Position numbers and translations under genes: made by a program. Shown here piece after piece: positions 1 to 7,991 of a stretch of 9,410 nt of DNA. This DNA is from Marinilabiliaceae bacterium UBA5213 (lineage in GTDB: Bacteria; Bacteroidota; Bacteroidia; Bacteroidales; Marinilabiliaceae). Every line of letters starts with the position of its first letter. Within the stretch, counting starts at the first letter, position 1. The stretch lies in contig DHVH01000157.1 in assembly GCA_002412555.1 (NCBI GenBank), positions 1 to 9,410 on the forward strand, read 5' to 3'. The notes under the pieces were generated by a model, which saw nothing but the letters and a program-made list of their open reading frames with translations, made no database searches and was not told the origin of the DNA.

Positions 1-1826
1 AGATTTCTTTTGAACCCTACCTCGACGGAGATGTGGAAAATGAGGACTCCAACTACGACGAGAAATTCTGGAACATTCTGGCAACGGGCAGCACCATTAA
101 CAATGCTTATTTAGTGTCCCAGACAAAAAAGCTGGACTTCAGGGTTGCGTTTGCGATGAATTGGGAAATCAACACCCAGAACACACACATCACATCTTCG
201 CATAACCAAGTGTGGGCAGGTATCAGAATTGAAGCTAAAGCATCAGAGAACGAAACCATTCAATTCGACAAGTTTGTAGGGGTTACCAGCACCCTCAATT
301 ACCCGGCTGACCAGCTCATTAGAAAAGCGGAGGAGAAAGCATTAATGGCCCGCACAGCAGGGTTTGACAAGATGCTTGCTGCCCATATTGAGCGCTGGAA
401 CAACATTTGGCTGCATAGTGATATTAAGATTGAGGGGGACGTGTCGGCGCAACAAGCCATTCGCTTCAATATTTTTCAGCTGAATCAAACTTATACGGGC
501 GATGATGAACGCTTAAATGTTGGTCCAAAGGGCTTTACAGGTGAAAAGTACGGCGGAACCACTTATTGGGATACCGAAGCTTATTGTATTCCGTTCTTTC
601 TGGCCACTGCCCCTTCGCATGTCACCCGAAATCTGCTGATCTACCGTTATAAGCACCTGCAAAAGGCCATTGAAAATGCTGAAAAACTGGGCTTTAACAG
701 CGGTGCTGCGCTCTACCCCATGGTTACCATCAATGGAGAAGAGTGCCACAACGAATGGGAAATTACCTTTGAAGAGATTCACCGTAACGGCGCCATCGCT
801 TTTGCCATTTACAATTACATTCGCCACACCGGCGACGAAAAATATCTGGAAGAGTATGGCCTTGAAGTCTTGATTGCCATTTCCAGGTTTTGGGCGCAAA
901 GAGCAACCTGGTCTGCCGACAAACAAAAATTCGTTATTCTGGGTGTTACCGGCCCCAATGAATATGAGAACAACATCAACAACAACTGGTACACCAACAA
1001 AATGGCACAATGGTGCCTCAAATACACCACTGAGTCACTTAAAAAACTAAAAGCCTCCAATGCGTCTCGTTTCAGTGCCATCGTGACCAAGACGAACTTC
1101 GACTTTGATTATGAAGTGGGACAATGGCATGAAATCAGTTCCAAACTGCATTTCCCTTTCAATGAAGAACTGAAGGTATTTATGCAGCAGGATGGCTTTA
1201 TGGATAAGGAGCAAAAAATGGCGACGGATTTACCCGCTAACGAACGCCCCATTAACCAACATTGGTCATGGGACCGCATTTTGCGTTCTTGCTTTATTAA
1301 GCAGGCCGATACCCTTCAGGGCCTTTACGTTTTTGAAGAAGAGTACGATACAGAAACCATACGCCGCAACTTCGATTTTTATGAACCCCGTACGGTCCAC
1401 GAGTCGTCTCTATCCCCCTGCGTACACGCCATTCTGGCTTCCCGCATCGGGAATCTGGACAAGGCTTACGAGATGTATCTGCGGACCAGTCGCCTCGATT
1501 TGGACGATTATAACAACGAAGTACACGAAGGCCTGCACATCACCAGTATGGCGGGCACTTGGATGTCGATTGTAGAAGGTTTTGGCGGTAAACGAGTGAC
1601 CAATGGAGAACTAAGTATCAACCCTATCATTCCGCAACAATGGGAGTCCTATGCCTTTCGCATTACCTTTAAGGGCAATGACCTTGAAATAAAAGTCTCT
1701 CAAAAAGAAGTAAACATTATTTCACATGCTAAAAATAAGGCTACCCTATTTGTTTATAATGAGCAAATATCAGTAGAGCCGAATGCATCAACCAGTGTCA
1801 AACTTAAATCGGAATACAATGCTTAG
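1..1826 (+). CDS. Maltose phosphorylase, GH65 (5'-partial)
   Basis: Glycoside hydrolase family 65 enzyme that splits maltose with inorganic phosphate into glucose and beta-glucose-1-phosphate in the cytoplasm. The reading frame is open to the left edge (first full codon at position 3), and residues before the GTG at 33 (PYLDGD) already fit the family, so that GTG is not the true start. About 607 residues are visible; family members have roughly 750-790, so the N-terminal beta-sandwich is partly missing. Seen in order: WDTEAY at about 570; the HNEWEITFEE motif at about 750, typical of maltose rather than trehalose or kojibiose phosphorylases; TGPNEYE with the catalytic acid Glu at 960-962; KQAD at about 1300; and the phosphate-binding HESSLS at about 1400. 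The stop lies inside the next gene (8-nt overlap ATGCTTAG), which implies translational coupling. A beta-phosphoglucomutase gene would be expected upstream. Substrate choice within GH65 is inferred from motifs. Confidence 0.9.
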   Translation, partial: ISFEPYLDGDVENEDSNYDEKFWNILATGSTINNAYLVSQTKKLDFRVAFAMNWEINTQNTHITSSHNQVWAGIRIEAKASENETIQFDKFVGVTSTLNYPADQLIRKAEEKALMARTAGFDKMLAAHIERWNNIWLHSDIKIEGDVSAQQAIRFNIFQLNQTYTGDDERLNVGPKGFTGEKYGGTTYWDTEAYCIPFFLATAPSHVTRNLLIYRYKHLQKAIENAEKLGFNSGAALYPMVTINGEECHNEWEITFEEIHRNGAIAFAIYNYIRHTGDEKYLEEYGLEVLIAISRFWAQRATWSADKQKFVILGVTGPNEYENNINNNWYTNKMAQWCLKYTTESLKKLKASNASRFSAIVTKTNFDFDYEVGQWHEISSKLHFPFNEELKVFMQQDGFMDKEQKMATDLPANERPINQHWSWDRILRSCFIKQADTLQGLYVFEEEYDTETIRRNFDFYEPRTVHESSLSPCVHAILASRIGNLDKAYEMYLRTSRLDLDDYNNEVHEGLHITSMAGTWMSIVEGFGGKRVTNGELSINPIIPQQWESYAFRITFKGNDLEIKVSQKEVNIISHAKNKATLFVYNEQISVEPNASTSVKLKSEYNA

Positions 1827-3678
1827 AAAAAACGCTACAAGTCTGGTTTTAACTGTCTTGCTATTGACTTTTGGCACCCAATTATGGGCCCAAAAGGTAG
1901 AGCGCATTGAGCCTGCTTCCTGGTGGATTGGCTTCAACAACCCCACCGTACAGGTATTGGTCTATGGCGAAAACATAGCTTCCCTGCGTCCCTCTGTCGA
2001 TTACGCCGGGGTAAGTTTAGCGCGCATCATTGCTGTGGAAAATCCCAATTACCTTTTTCTGGACTTGAAAGTTGATAAAAATGCCCAACCGGGAAAAGTT
2101 AAAATACAGTTTTTTCAGGGTAAAAGGGAGCGGACTTCTGCTACTCTTGAACTTTTTGAGCGCGAAGAGAACTCGGCCAACCGGGAAGGATTTAATCAGA
2201 GCGATGCCATTTATTTGATTATGCCCGACAGGTTTGCCAATGGCAATCCCGACAATGATGAAATTCCCGGAATGCTTGAGAAACCTGATCGCTCTGAGCC
2301 TTACGGTCGTCATGGCGGCGATCTCCAGGGCATACATAACCGCCTGGATTTCATTGCCGATATGGGTTTTACCTCCATCTGGCTCAACCCGGTACTTGAG
2401 AACGATCAGCCCCGGTCCTCTTACCATGGCTATGCCATCACTGATTTTTATCAGGTGGACCGGCGTCTGGGAACCAACGAGGAGTACAAAGCGCTCGTTG
2501 ATGCCGGTCGCAAAAAGGGCCTGAAAATGATCATGGATATGGTTTTCAACCATTGCGGCAGCATGCATTGGTGGATGAAAGATTTGCCAACGCACGACTG
2601 GATCCATCAATATCCTGAATTCACCAGAAGCAATTACCGCCTGAGTACCGTTTCGGATCCATATGCCTCAAAAGCTGATTTCAATCTGACTACACAAGGC
2701 TGGTTTGATACCACTATGCCGGATATGAACCTGGGCAACGAACTGGTGAAAAATTACCTGATTCAAAACAGTATCTGGTGGATTGAATATGTGGGACTGC
2801 AAGGTATTCGTATGGACACCTATCCTTATCCCGACAAAGACGCCATGGCCGAATGGATTCTGAGAGTGAAAGCAGAATACCCCGACTTTTCTATTGTGGG
2901 CGAATCATGGATTTCTGAACCCTCCAAACTGGTTTACTGGCAAAAAGATTTTCCCAACCAGGATGGTTATAACTCACAAATGAAATACCTGATGGACTTT
3001 CCCATAGCTGAAGCGTTGGGAAGTGCCCTGAACGAAGGTGATGGCTGGGGCAGTGGACTGCAAAAGCTCTATGATGTGTTGGCCGACGATCATCTGTATC
3101 GCTACCCAAAACATTTGATCGTCTTCGCCGAGAACCACGATCTGGGCAGAATGGCTCACTTTTACAACAGTGATAACAACAAAATGAAAATGGCCATTGC
3201 CTTTTTGGGTACCGTAAGAGGCCTTCCTCAGTGGTACTATGGCAGTGAGTTGGTAATGACCGGCGACGGTGGTGCATCCCATGGCGCCATTCGCCAAAAC
3301 TATCCAGGTGGATGGCCCGGCGATGAAATAGATGCCTTTACACCTGAAGGAAGAACTGAAGTGCAAAACGAGGTGTTCGACTACCTCTCCCAAGTGATGA
3401 ACTACCGCAAAACAAGCGAAGTGCTGCACCATGGTAACACCTTGCATTTTCTTCCACAGAATGAAATATATGTCTATTTCAGATACCTGGACGATCAGGC
3501 CATTATGGTGATGATGAACAACAATGCAGACAAGGATACTGAAGTGAATATGTCAAGATTTTCAGAAATCCTGAAAAATTTCACAGGCGGTACAGAAGTT
3601 ATTTCTGGACAAACTTACAAAGGTCTGACAAGTATCTCTGTGCCGGCAAAATCCGCCTTAATCATTGAACTTAAATAA
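1819..3678 (+). CDS. susA: SusA-like neopullulanase / cyclomaltodextrinase, GH13
   Basis: Secreted alpha-amylase-family enzyme that hydrolyses cyclodextrins, pullulan and maltodextrins, probably in the periplasm. I chose the ATG at 1819 over the in-frame ATG at 1783, which lies inside the upstream gene. From 1819 the protein begins with a clean signal peptide (basic MLRK, hydrophobic residues 8-20, likely cut after LWA at 24). The protein is 619 aa, close to Bacteroides SusA (about 617). Residues 25-115 look like the cyclomaltodextrinase N-terminal beta domain, 125-530 form the GH13 barrel, and 535-619 the C-terminal beta domain. The GH13 triad is complete: nucleophile Asp333 (GIRMD), acid/base Glu362 (VGESW) and Asp441 (AENHD). 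The region MDMVFNHCG (239-247) is the conserved first GH13 motif. The start overlaps the maltose phosphorylase stop, so the two are co-translated although one product is exported and the other appears cytoplasmic. A stem-loop follows the stop. Confidence 0.92.
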   Translation: MLRKNATSLVLTVLLLTFGTQLWAQKVERIEPASWWIGFNNPTVQVLVYGENIASLRPSVDYAGVSLARIIAVENPNYLFLDLKVDKNAQPGKVKIQFFQGKRERTSATLELFEREENSANREGFNQSDAIYLIMPDRFANGNPDNDEIPGMLEKPDRSEPYGRHGGDLQGIHNRLDFIADMGFTSIWLNPVLENDQPRSSYHGYAITDFYQVDRRLGTNEEYKALVDAGRKKGLKMIMDMVFNHCGSMHWWMKDLPTHDWIHQYPEFTRSNYRLSTVSDPYASKADFNLTTQGWFDTTMPDMNLGNELVKNYLIQNSIWWIEYVGLQGIRMDTYPYPDKDAMAEWILRVKAEYPDFSIVGESWISEPSKLVYWQKDFPNQDGYNSQMKYLMDFPIAEALGSALNEGDGWGSGLQKLYDVLADDHLYRYPKHLIVFAENHDLGRMAHFYNSDNNKMKMAIAFLGTVRGLPQWYYGSELVMTGDGGASHGAIRQNYPGGWPGDEIDAFTPEGRTEVQNEVFDYLSQVMNYRKTSEVLHHGNTLHFLPQNEIYVYFRYLDDQAIMVMMNNNADKDTEVNMSRFSEILKNFTGGTEVISGQTYKGLTSISVPAKSALIIELK

Positions 3679-3693
3679 CATAGCACAATTAGA

Positions 3694-3721
3694 ACCACCA
3701 ACCAATTACTTGGTTGGTGGT
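3694..3721 (+). terminator. Stem-loop after susA, attenuator or mRNA-stabilising hairpin
   Basis: A perfect 12-bp inverted repeat (ACCACCAACCAA / TTGGTTGGTGGT, arms 3694-3705 and 3710-3721) with the 4-nt loop TTAC starts 16 nt after the susA stop. It is not followed by a T-run (next bases CACCTGCTTCC), so it is not a textbook intrinsic terminator. It may be a partial terminator, or a 3'-end protecting hairpin that sets different levels for the upstream gene pair and the downstream GH31-amylase pair. Confidence 0.5.
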
Positions 3722-3790
3722 CACCTGCTTCCTGTGAGAACGGTTGAAACTTAATGACCAAAAAAAGTTCACACCCTTTTAATATGGATA

Positions 3791-3901
3791 CCACGTGGGA
3801 ATTATCTAATTTCGGGGTTACAATAATTGATAATGCGCAAGCGTTTATTTGTTATGAAAACCCTTTTAAAGTATAGAAATATGAGCCCAATTGCCACGTG
3901 G
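3791..3901. repeat. Two CCACGTGG palindromes around the GH31 start
   Basis: The 8-bp palindrome CCACGTGG occurs at 3791-3798 and 3894-3901, and I found CACGTG nowhere else in the window. The copies are 103 bp apart. The flanks match in opposite orientation: the first is followed by G-AATT and the second preceded by AATT-G, giving 13-nt inverted arms (3791-3803 and 3889-3901) with one mismatch. Palindromes with a central CG suit a dimeric repressor such as a LacI-type protein, so this may be an operator pair for the GH31-amylase genes. A long-range RNA stem enclosing the start region is the other reading. Both roles are inference. Confidence 0.4.
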
Positions 3902-6292
3902 AAATCCAGGTTTTTAATTCCCCTGTATTTATTTTCAATTTCCCTGGTGGCCCTTGCTGGGTCACCTGTGGAAATTGAAAATAATACTTATCTCGAAAGA
4001 TATTTCCAAAGTTCGGAACATCTCACGCTTAAGACCAGTGATGGCTTTATACGGATCCAAACCACCAGCAGCAACACCATCCTTTTGTCTTATGCCAAAG
4101 ATTCCATTTTTATTAAATCCAGCGATGCGGTGCTTGCTAAACCGGAAGTAAGCAATATCATTATTAGAAACACAACAGAATCATTGGATGTAAGAATGGG
4201 AGAATCCTACCTTACCATCACAAAATCTCCGCTAGAAATAAAAATTCGCACCGGCATCAACAACCAGGAAGAAGTTATACTCACCGGTCCATTCAATGCG
4301 AATAACCGCACAGGGATTAGTCTTAGGTTGGACAGCCGAGAAAAAATCATAGGAGGAGGCGCCAGAGCCATTGACATGAATAGGCGTGGCAAGAAACTGC
4401 AGTTGAGCAATTCCGCCAACTGGGGGTATGAGTGGGGCGCAGAACAGCTCAATTATTCACTGCCCATTTTCTACTCTTCCAAAAAGTACATGTTGTTTTA
4501 TGATGCGCCGCAAAGAGCGATTGCGGACATAGGCAGCACCATGCGTAATAGGTTTAGAATTGACTCAAAAGAAAAGGCCTTCAACATTTATGTAATGACG
4601 GGAACCGATTACCGGTCCCTTCTGGCGGCCTATACTAAACTTACCGGAACGCAACCTCTGCCCCCTCTTTGGGCGCTGGGAAATCTGCAGAGCCGCTTCG
4701 GCTACCAATCGCAACAACAGGCAACCAATGTGGTCGACTCCATGATCCAGGCTAAATTTCCCTTGGATGCCCTTTTTCTTGATTTATACTGGTTTGGAAA
4801 AGGCACTGGCGATTTTAGAATGGGTAACCTAAGCTGGGAAGAAGAAAACTGGCCAACGCCCAAAGCCATGGTAAATAATTTCAAAAGCAAAGGTGTTAAG
4901 ACGGTACTTATATCCGAGCCGTATTTCCTGACCGGGTCCCAAAATTACAAGGAAGCAGCTCAAAACGGCTATTTTGGTAAGGACAGCCTGGGTCGCCCTT
5001 ATGTGATCAAGGATTTTTGGTTTGGTGCGGCCTCGATCATCGATGTTTTTAACCCTCAGGCTGCTGAATGGTTTTGGCAAAAACACCTGCCCCTGATAGA
5101 GCAAGGCATTGAAGGTTGGTGGAGCGACCTGGGAGAACCTGAAAGAAACCCTGAAGGCATTCATTACCAGATGGGTTCTGCGGATAAGGTGCACAATATT
5201 TATGGTCATTACTGGAGTAAAATGCTCAGTGAAAAATACAAAAAACTATACCCTAAAAAACGATTGTTTAACCTAACCAAAGCTGGCTATGCTGGCACCC
5301 AGCGCTACTCCGTGTTCCCTTATTCGGGCACGGTTAAACGCAGCTGGAGCGGTTTAAAAGCCCAGCTACCCATTATGCTCACCATGTCTATGTCGGGTAT
5401 ACCGTATATGCATTCCGATATAGGTGGTTTTGCTGATGGAGATAAAGATGAAGAACTTTATACAAGATGGGTTCAGTTGGGTGCTTTTTCGCCCATTTTC
5501 CGTCCGCACGGCGAGACACATCCTTCTGAACCCATTTATTATAGTCAGGAAACCCAAAAGATAGTACGCAAATTTATCGAACTCCGCTACGAATTAATGC
5601 CCTACATTTATACACTGGCCTACCAGCAAACGGTTCATGGGCGACCTTTAGCCAGGCCAATGATGTACGAACAGGCGGATGACTATTTGATGGATATTTT
5701 CGATATGTTTTACTGGGGCGATAACATGTTGGTTGCCCCCGTTTTAGAACCAGGCCAAACTTCACGCAGAGTGAGTCTGCCTATAGGCAACTGGATACAC
5801 TATTTCAGCAATGAAGCCTATGCCGGAGGGCGTACCATTGAAGTCAGCTCCCCCTTAAGTGAGATGCCTGTATTTGTTAAAGCCGGAAGTTTTATTCCCA
5901 CAGTTAAACCTGTGCCCACACTCGACCAATTCAACACAGACAACCTAACTATTGCTTATTACCACCACCCGGAAGTCACCTCTTCTACCAGTGAACTGTA
6001 CCTTGATTGTGGTGTAAATGCCAAAGCATTAGAAGAAGGTGCCTTTCAGCTATTCACCTTCAAAGCACAAAACTCAGAAAGGGACCTCAGTATTGACATT
6101 TCGCATAACAATGGGGTGTATTTGTTGCGCCCAGGTCGACGAAACATCGAAATGTTGATAAAAAACAGCACCCGTCCCGAAAACGTTCGGGTGGATGGCA
6201 GGAATGTGGACTTCCGTTATCACCCCAGAGAAAAGCACATCCAATTTCAGTTTACAATGGGATCTGATCCCGTCAATATAAGAATCAAATAA
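3881..6292 (+). CDS. Secreted GH31 alpha-glucosidase / 4-alpha-glucosyltransferase-like protein
   Basis: GH31 protein expected to act on maltodextrins in the periplasm, as an alpha-glucosidase or an oligosaccharide 4-alpha-glucosyltransferase like Cellvibrio Agd31B. I prefer the ATG at 3881: it follows an A-rich leader and gives a compact signal peptide (basic MSPIATWKSR, hydrophobic FLIPLYLFSISLVALA, likely cut after Ala26), for 803 aa. In-frame alternatives are ATG 3854, ATG 3833 and TTG 3827. With the 3881 numbering, residues 27-250 form the mutarotase-like N-domain (RAIDMNRRGKK), about 259-572 the barrel (LDLYWFG, SEPYFLTG), and the rest C-terminal beta domains. The nucleophile is Asp416 (WWSDLGEPE, codon 5126-5128), and SDIGGF and RPHGE are present. 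The expected acid/base Asp is Thr484 (PYSGTVKRSW, codon ACG 5330-5332), which is unusual and makes hydrolytic activity uncertain. A one-mismatch -7-like element (TTTATTTG, 3844-3851) precedes 3881. The amylase gene follows after 114 nt. Confidence 0.88.
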   Translation: MSPIATWKSRFLIPLYLFSISLVALAGSPVEIENNTYLERYFQSSEHLTLKTSDGFIRIQTTSSNTILLSYAKDSIFIKSSDAVLAKPEVSNIIIRNTTESLDVRMGESYLTITKSPLEIKIRTGINNQEEVILTGPFNANNRTGISLRLDSREKIIGGGARAIDMNRRGKKLQLSNSANWGYEWGAEQLNYSLPIFYSSKKYMLFYDAPQRAIADIGSTMRNRFRIDSKEKAFNIYVMTGTDYRSLLAAYTKLTGTQPLPPLWALGNLQSRFGYQSQQQATNVVDSMIQAKFPLDALFLDLYWFGKGTGDFRMGNLSWEEENWPTPKAMVNNFKSKGVKTVLISEPYFLTGSQNYKEAAQNGYFGKDSLGRPYVIKDFWFGAASIIDVFNPQAAEWFWQKHLPLIEQGIEGWWSDLGEPERNPEGIHYQMGSADKVHNIYGHYWSKMLSEKYKKLYPKKRLFNLTKAGYAGTQRYSVFPYSGTVKRSWSGLKAQLPIMLTMSMSGIPYMHSDIGGFADGDKDEELYTRWVQLGAFSPIFRPHGETHPSEPIYYSQETQKIVRKFIELRYELMPYIYTLAYQQTVHGRPLARPMMYEQADDYLMDIFDMFYWGDNMLVAPVLEPGQTSRRVSLPIGNWIHYFSNEAYAGGRTIEVSSPLSEMPVFVKAGSFIPTVKPVPTLDQFNTDNLTIAYYHHPEVTSSTSELYLDCGVNAKALEEGAFQLFTFKAQNSERDLSIDISHNNGVYLLRPGRRNIEMLIKNSTRPENVRVDGRNVDFRYHPREKHIQFQFTMGSDPVNIRIK

Positions 6293-6406
6293 ATTAACAA
6301 AGAAGAAACAGGAATGAAACGAACATGATTGCGGAAAAGCACAAACACGCATGAATATAGCCATCATGGAGTTCCATACGACAACTAAACAACAAATTAA
6401 ATACGT

Positions 6407-7786
6407 ATGAAAAAATTAAAATCCCCCCTATTGCTGTTGATGATGATGCTGGCCTTTATGGCTTGCCAAACCCAACCCAAAAACACCGGTCAAAGCTCAG
6501 ACGCTGACACCATTAGTCTGGCTCCGGTAACTGAATGGATGCAGGATGCCGTGATTTATGAAGTCAATGTACGGCAATACACCACCGAAGGCACTTTTGA
6601 GGCCTTTGCTCAACATCTACCTCGTCTGCAAGAGCTGGGCGTGGATATTCTGTGGTTTATGCCCATCCATCCCATTGGAGAGGAAAAACGAAAAGGAACT
6701 TTGGGGTCTTATTACTCCATCAAAGATTACAAAGCCGTCAATCCCGAATTTGGCACCATGGAAGATTTCCAGTCGGTCGTTAGCCAGGCCCACGCTTTGG
6801 GCATGACCGTTATTCTGGATTGGGTGGCCAATCACACCGCATGGGATCACCATTGGATTTCAAATAATCCTGAATGGTACGAAAAAGATTCCACTGGAAA
6901 TATGTTTGGCCCCTTCGATTGGAGCGATGTAGCACAATTGGATTACGACAACCACGAAATGCGTGCCGCCATGATCAACGCCCTTGAATTTTGGGTGCGT
7001 GAGGCCAACATCGACGGTTACCGCTGCGACGTGGCAGGCATGGTGCCGGTCGACTTTTGGGAAACGGCCACAGAGGCGCTTTTAGCACTTAAACCCGTCT
7101 TTATGCTGGCAGAAGATGAGAGCGAAACAGCTCTGATGCACAAAGCTTTCAACGCCAACTACGGCTGGGCCTTCCACCACCATTTAAACAACATTGCCAA
7201 AGGAGAGGAAAATGTCACGCACGCCGTTGCCTATTTTGAAAAAGTGTACAGCACCTATCCTTATGGCGCATGGCCCATGCAGTTCACCACCAACCACGAC
7301 GAAAACAGTTGGAATGGCACCGTATTCGACCGGATGGGAGATGCCTACCCCACCATGGCTGCATTGACTTTTGTGGTAGAGGGAATGCCCTTGATTTACA
7401 CAGGTCAGGAAGCAGGCTTGAGTAAAATGCTGGAATTTTTTGAAAAGGACGAAGTGGATTGGAGTGACCTTTCCATGACCGCCTTCTACCAATCACTCAT
7501 TGGCCTTAAAAAGGCCAATAAAGCCCTGTGGAATGGCGCCGCAGGTGCCCCTATGGAAATAATGACCACCAACGAAGCCGAAAAAGTGCTTTTGTTTAAA
7601 CGTCAAAAGGACAACAATACGGTAGTGGCCCTATTCAACCTTTCCGATGAAGCAGTGTCTGTAACTGCCGAAACAGGCATAGAAGGCGAATTCGCTGACT
7701 ATTTTTCCAATGAAACTGTAACTTTTCCATTGATAGAGATGGAACTAGCTGCCTGGGAATACAGGGTGATTACCATTAATCAATAG
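6407..7786 (+). CDS. Alpha-amylase family lipoprotein, GH13
   Basis: Lipid-anchored GH13 enzyme that should cut internal alpha-1,4 bonds of starch or maltodextrin in the cell envelope. The ATG at 6407 gives a lipoprotein signal: MKKLK, hydrophobic residues 8-18, then Cys20 in the lipobox-like FMAC. The residues after Cys (QTQPKNT) are not the acidic pattern described for surface export of Bacteroidota lipoproteins, so outer-surface display is not supported. At 459 aa it is shorter than SusG and has no obvious starch-binding insertion. The triad is complete: Asp208 (GYRCD), Glu236 (MLAED) and Asp298 (TTNHD); DWVANHT at 138-144 is the first conserved motif. Residues from about 385 form a small C-terminal beta domain. 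The 114 nt before it hold no convincing promoter, only an A-rich leader and a trivial MKRT reading frame, so it is probably transcribed with the GH31 gene. A strong hairpin lies just downstream. Exact specificity is not visible from sequence. Confidence 0.9.
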   Translation: MKKLKSPLLLLMMMLAFMACQTQPKNTGQSSDADTISLAPVTEWMQDAVIYEVNVRQYTTEGTFEAFAQHLPRLQELGVDILWFMPIHPIGEEKRKGTLGSYYSIKDYKAVNPEFGTMEDFQSVVSQAHALGMTVILDWVANHTAWDHHWISNNPEWYEKDSTGNMFGPFDWSDVAQLDYDNHEMRAAMINALEFWVREANIDGYRCDVAGMVPVDFWETATEALLALKPVFMLAEDESETALMHKAFNANYGWAFHHHLNNIAKGEENVTHAVAYFEKVYSTYPYGAWPMQFTTNHDENSWNGTVFDRMGDAYPTMAALTFVVEGMPLIYTGQEAGLSKMLEFFEKDEVDWSDLSMTAFYQSLIGLKKANKALWNGAAGAPMEIMTTNEAEKVLLFKRQKDNNTVVALFNLSDEAVSVTAETGIEGEFADYFSNETVTFPLIEMELAAWEYRVITINQ

Positions 7787-7814
7787 TCGTACAACCCTAG
7801 AGTAATCGAGTAGG

Positions 7815-7853
7815 AGAAAACCAAAGTAGGTTTTTCTCCTACTTTGGTTTTCT
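7815..7853. terminator. Bidirectional terminator between amylase and AraC genes
   Basis: A perfect 16-bp inverted repeat (AGAAAACCAAAGTAGG at 7815-7830, its complement at 7838-7853) with a 7-nt loop. The core CCAAAGTAGG / CCTACTTTGG is flanked by AAAA and TTTT, the usual form of an intrinsic terminator that works in both directions. It begins 29 nt after the amylase stop and about 140 nt beyond the stop of the convergent AraC gene. An overlapping 11-bp hairpin (7810-7820 with 7832-7842) competes for the same bases. The rest of 7787-7991 shows no gene I can support. Confidence 0.85.
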
Positions 7854-7991
7854 GGCCTCTCCCATCCACCCCTAGGGAACACGTATGATTAAGTCATTCC
7901 TAAAGTTGACGCAGATAATCAAACTTTGCTGGTTTGTGGAAGCGTTAGCTTACCTGGAGAATTTCCATATTTGCACCATTACCGCCCACCA

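Noticed and set aside
513..1090. Minus-strand open frames of 165 and 91 codons inside the GH65 gene
   Set aside because: Shadows of a strongly conserved plus-strand gene; no family features, and they overlap each other.
1783..1818. Upstream ATG for susA at 1783
   Set aside because: It would add 12 polar residues before a signal peptide that is already complete from 1819, and it lies deep in the GH65 gene.
2017..3447. Long minus-strand open frames (2017-2610, 2891-3277, 2974-3447)
   Set aside because: They lie entirely inside susA, which has full family motifs, and their translations show no recognisable domain.
3807..3814. TAATTTCG as a second -7-like element for the GH31 gene
   Set aside because: One mismatch in the most conserved part (TTTG) and no TTG at a suitable distance upstream.
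3827..3880. Upstream starts TTG 3827, ATG 3833 and ATG 3854 for the GH31 gene
   Set aside because: They make an unusually long n-region before the hydrophobic core; 3881 gives a normal signal peptide. Kept as alternatives rather than excluded.
6314..6328. Tiny frame MKRT before the amylase gene
   Set aside because: Four codons, no leader-peptide features such as codon runs or an attenuator hairpin.
7795..7877. CCCTAG at 7795-7800 and CTAGGG at 7872-7877 flanking the terminator
   Set aside because: Only 6 bp, far apart, and expected by chance; no sign of a mobile element between them.
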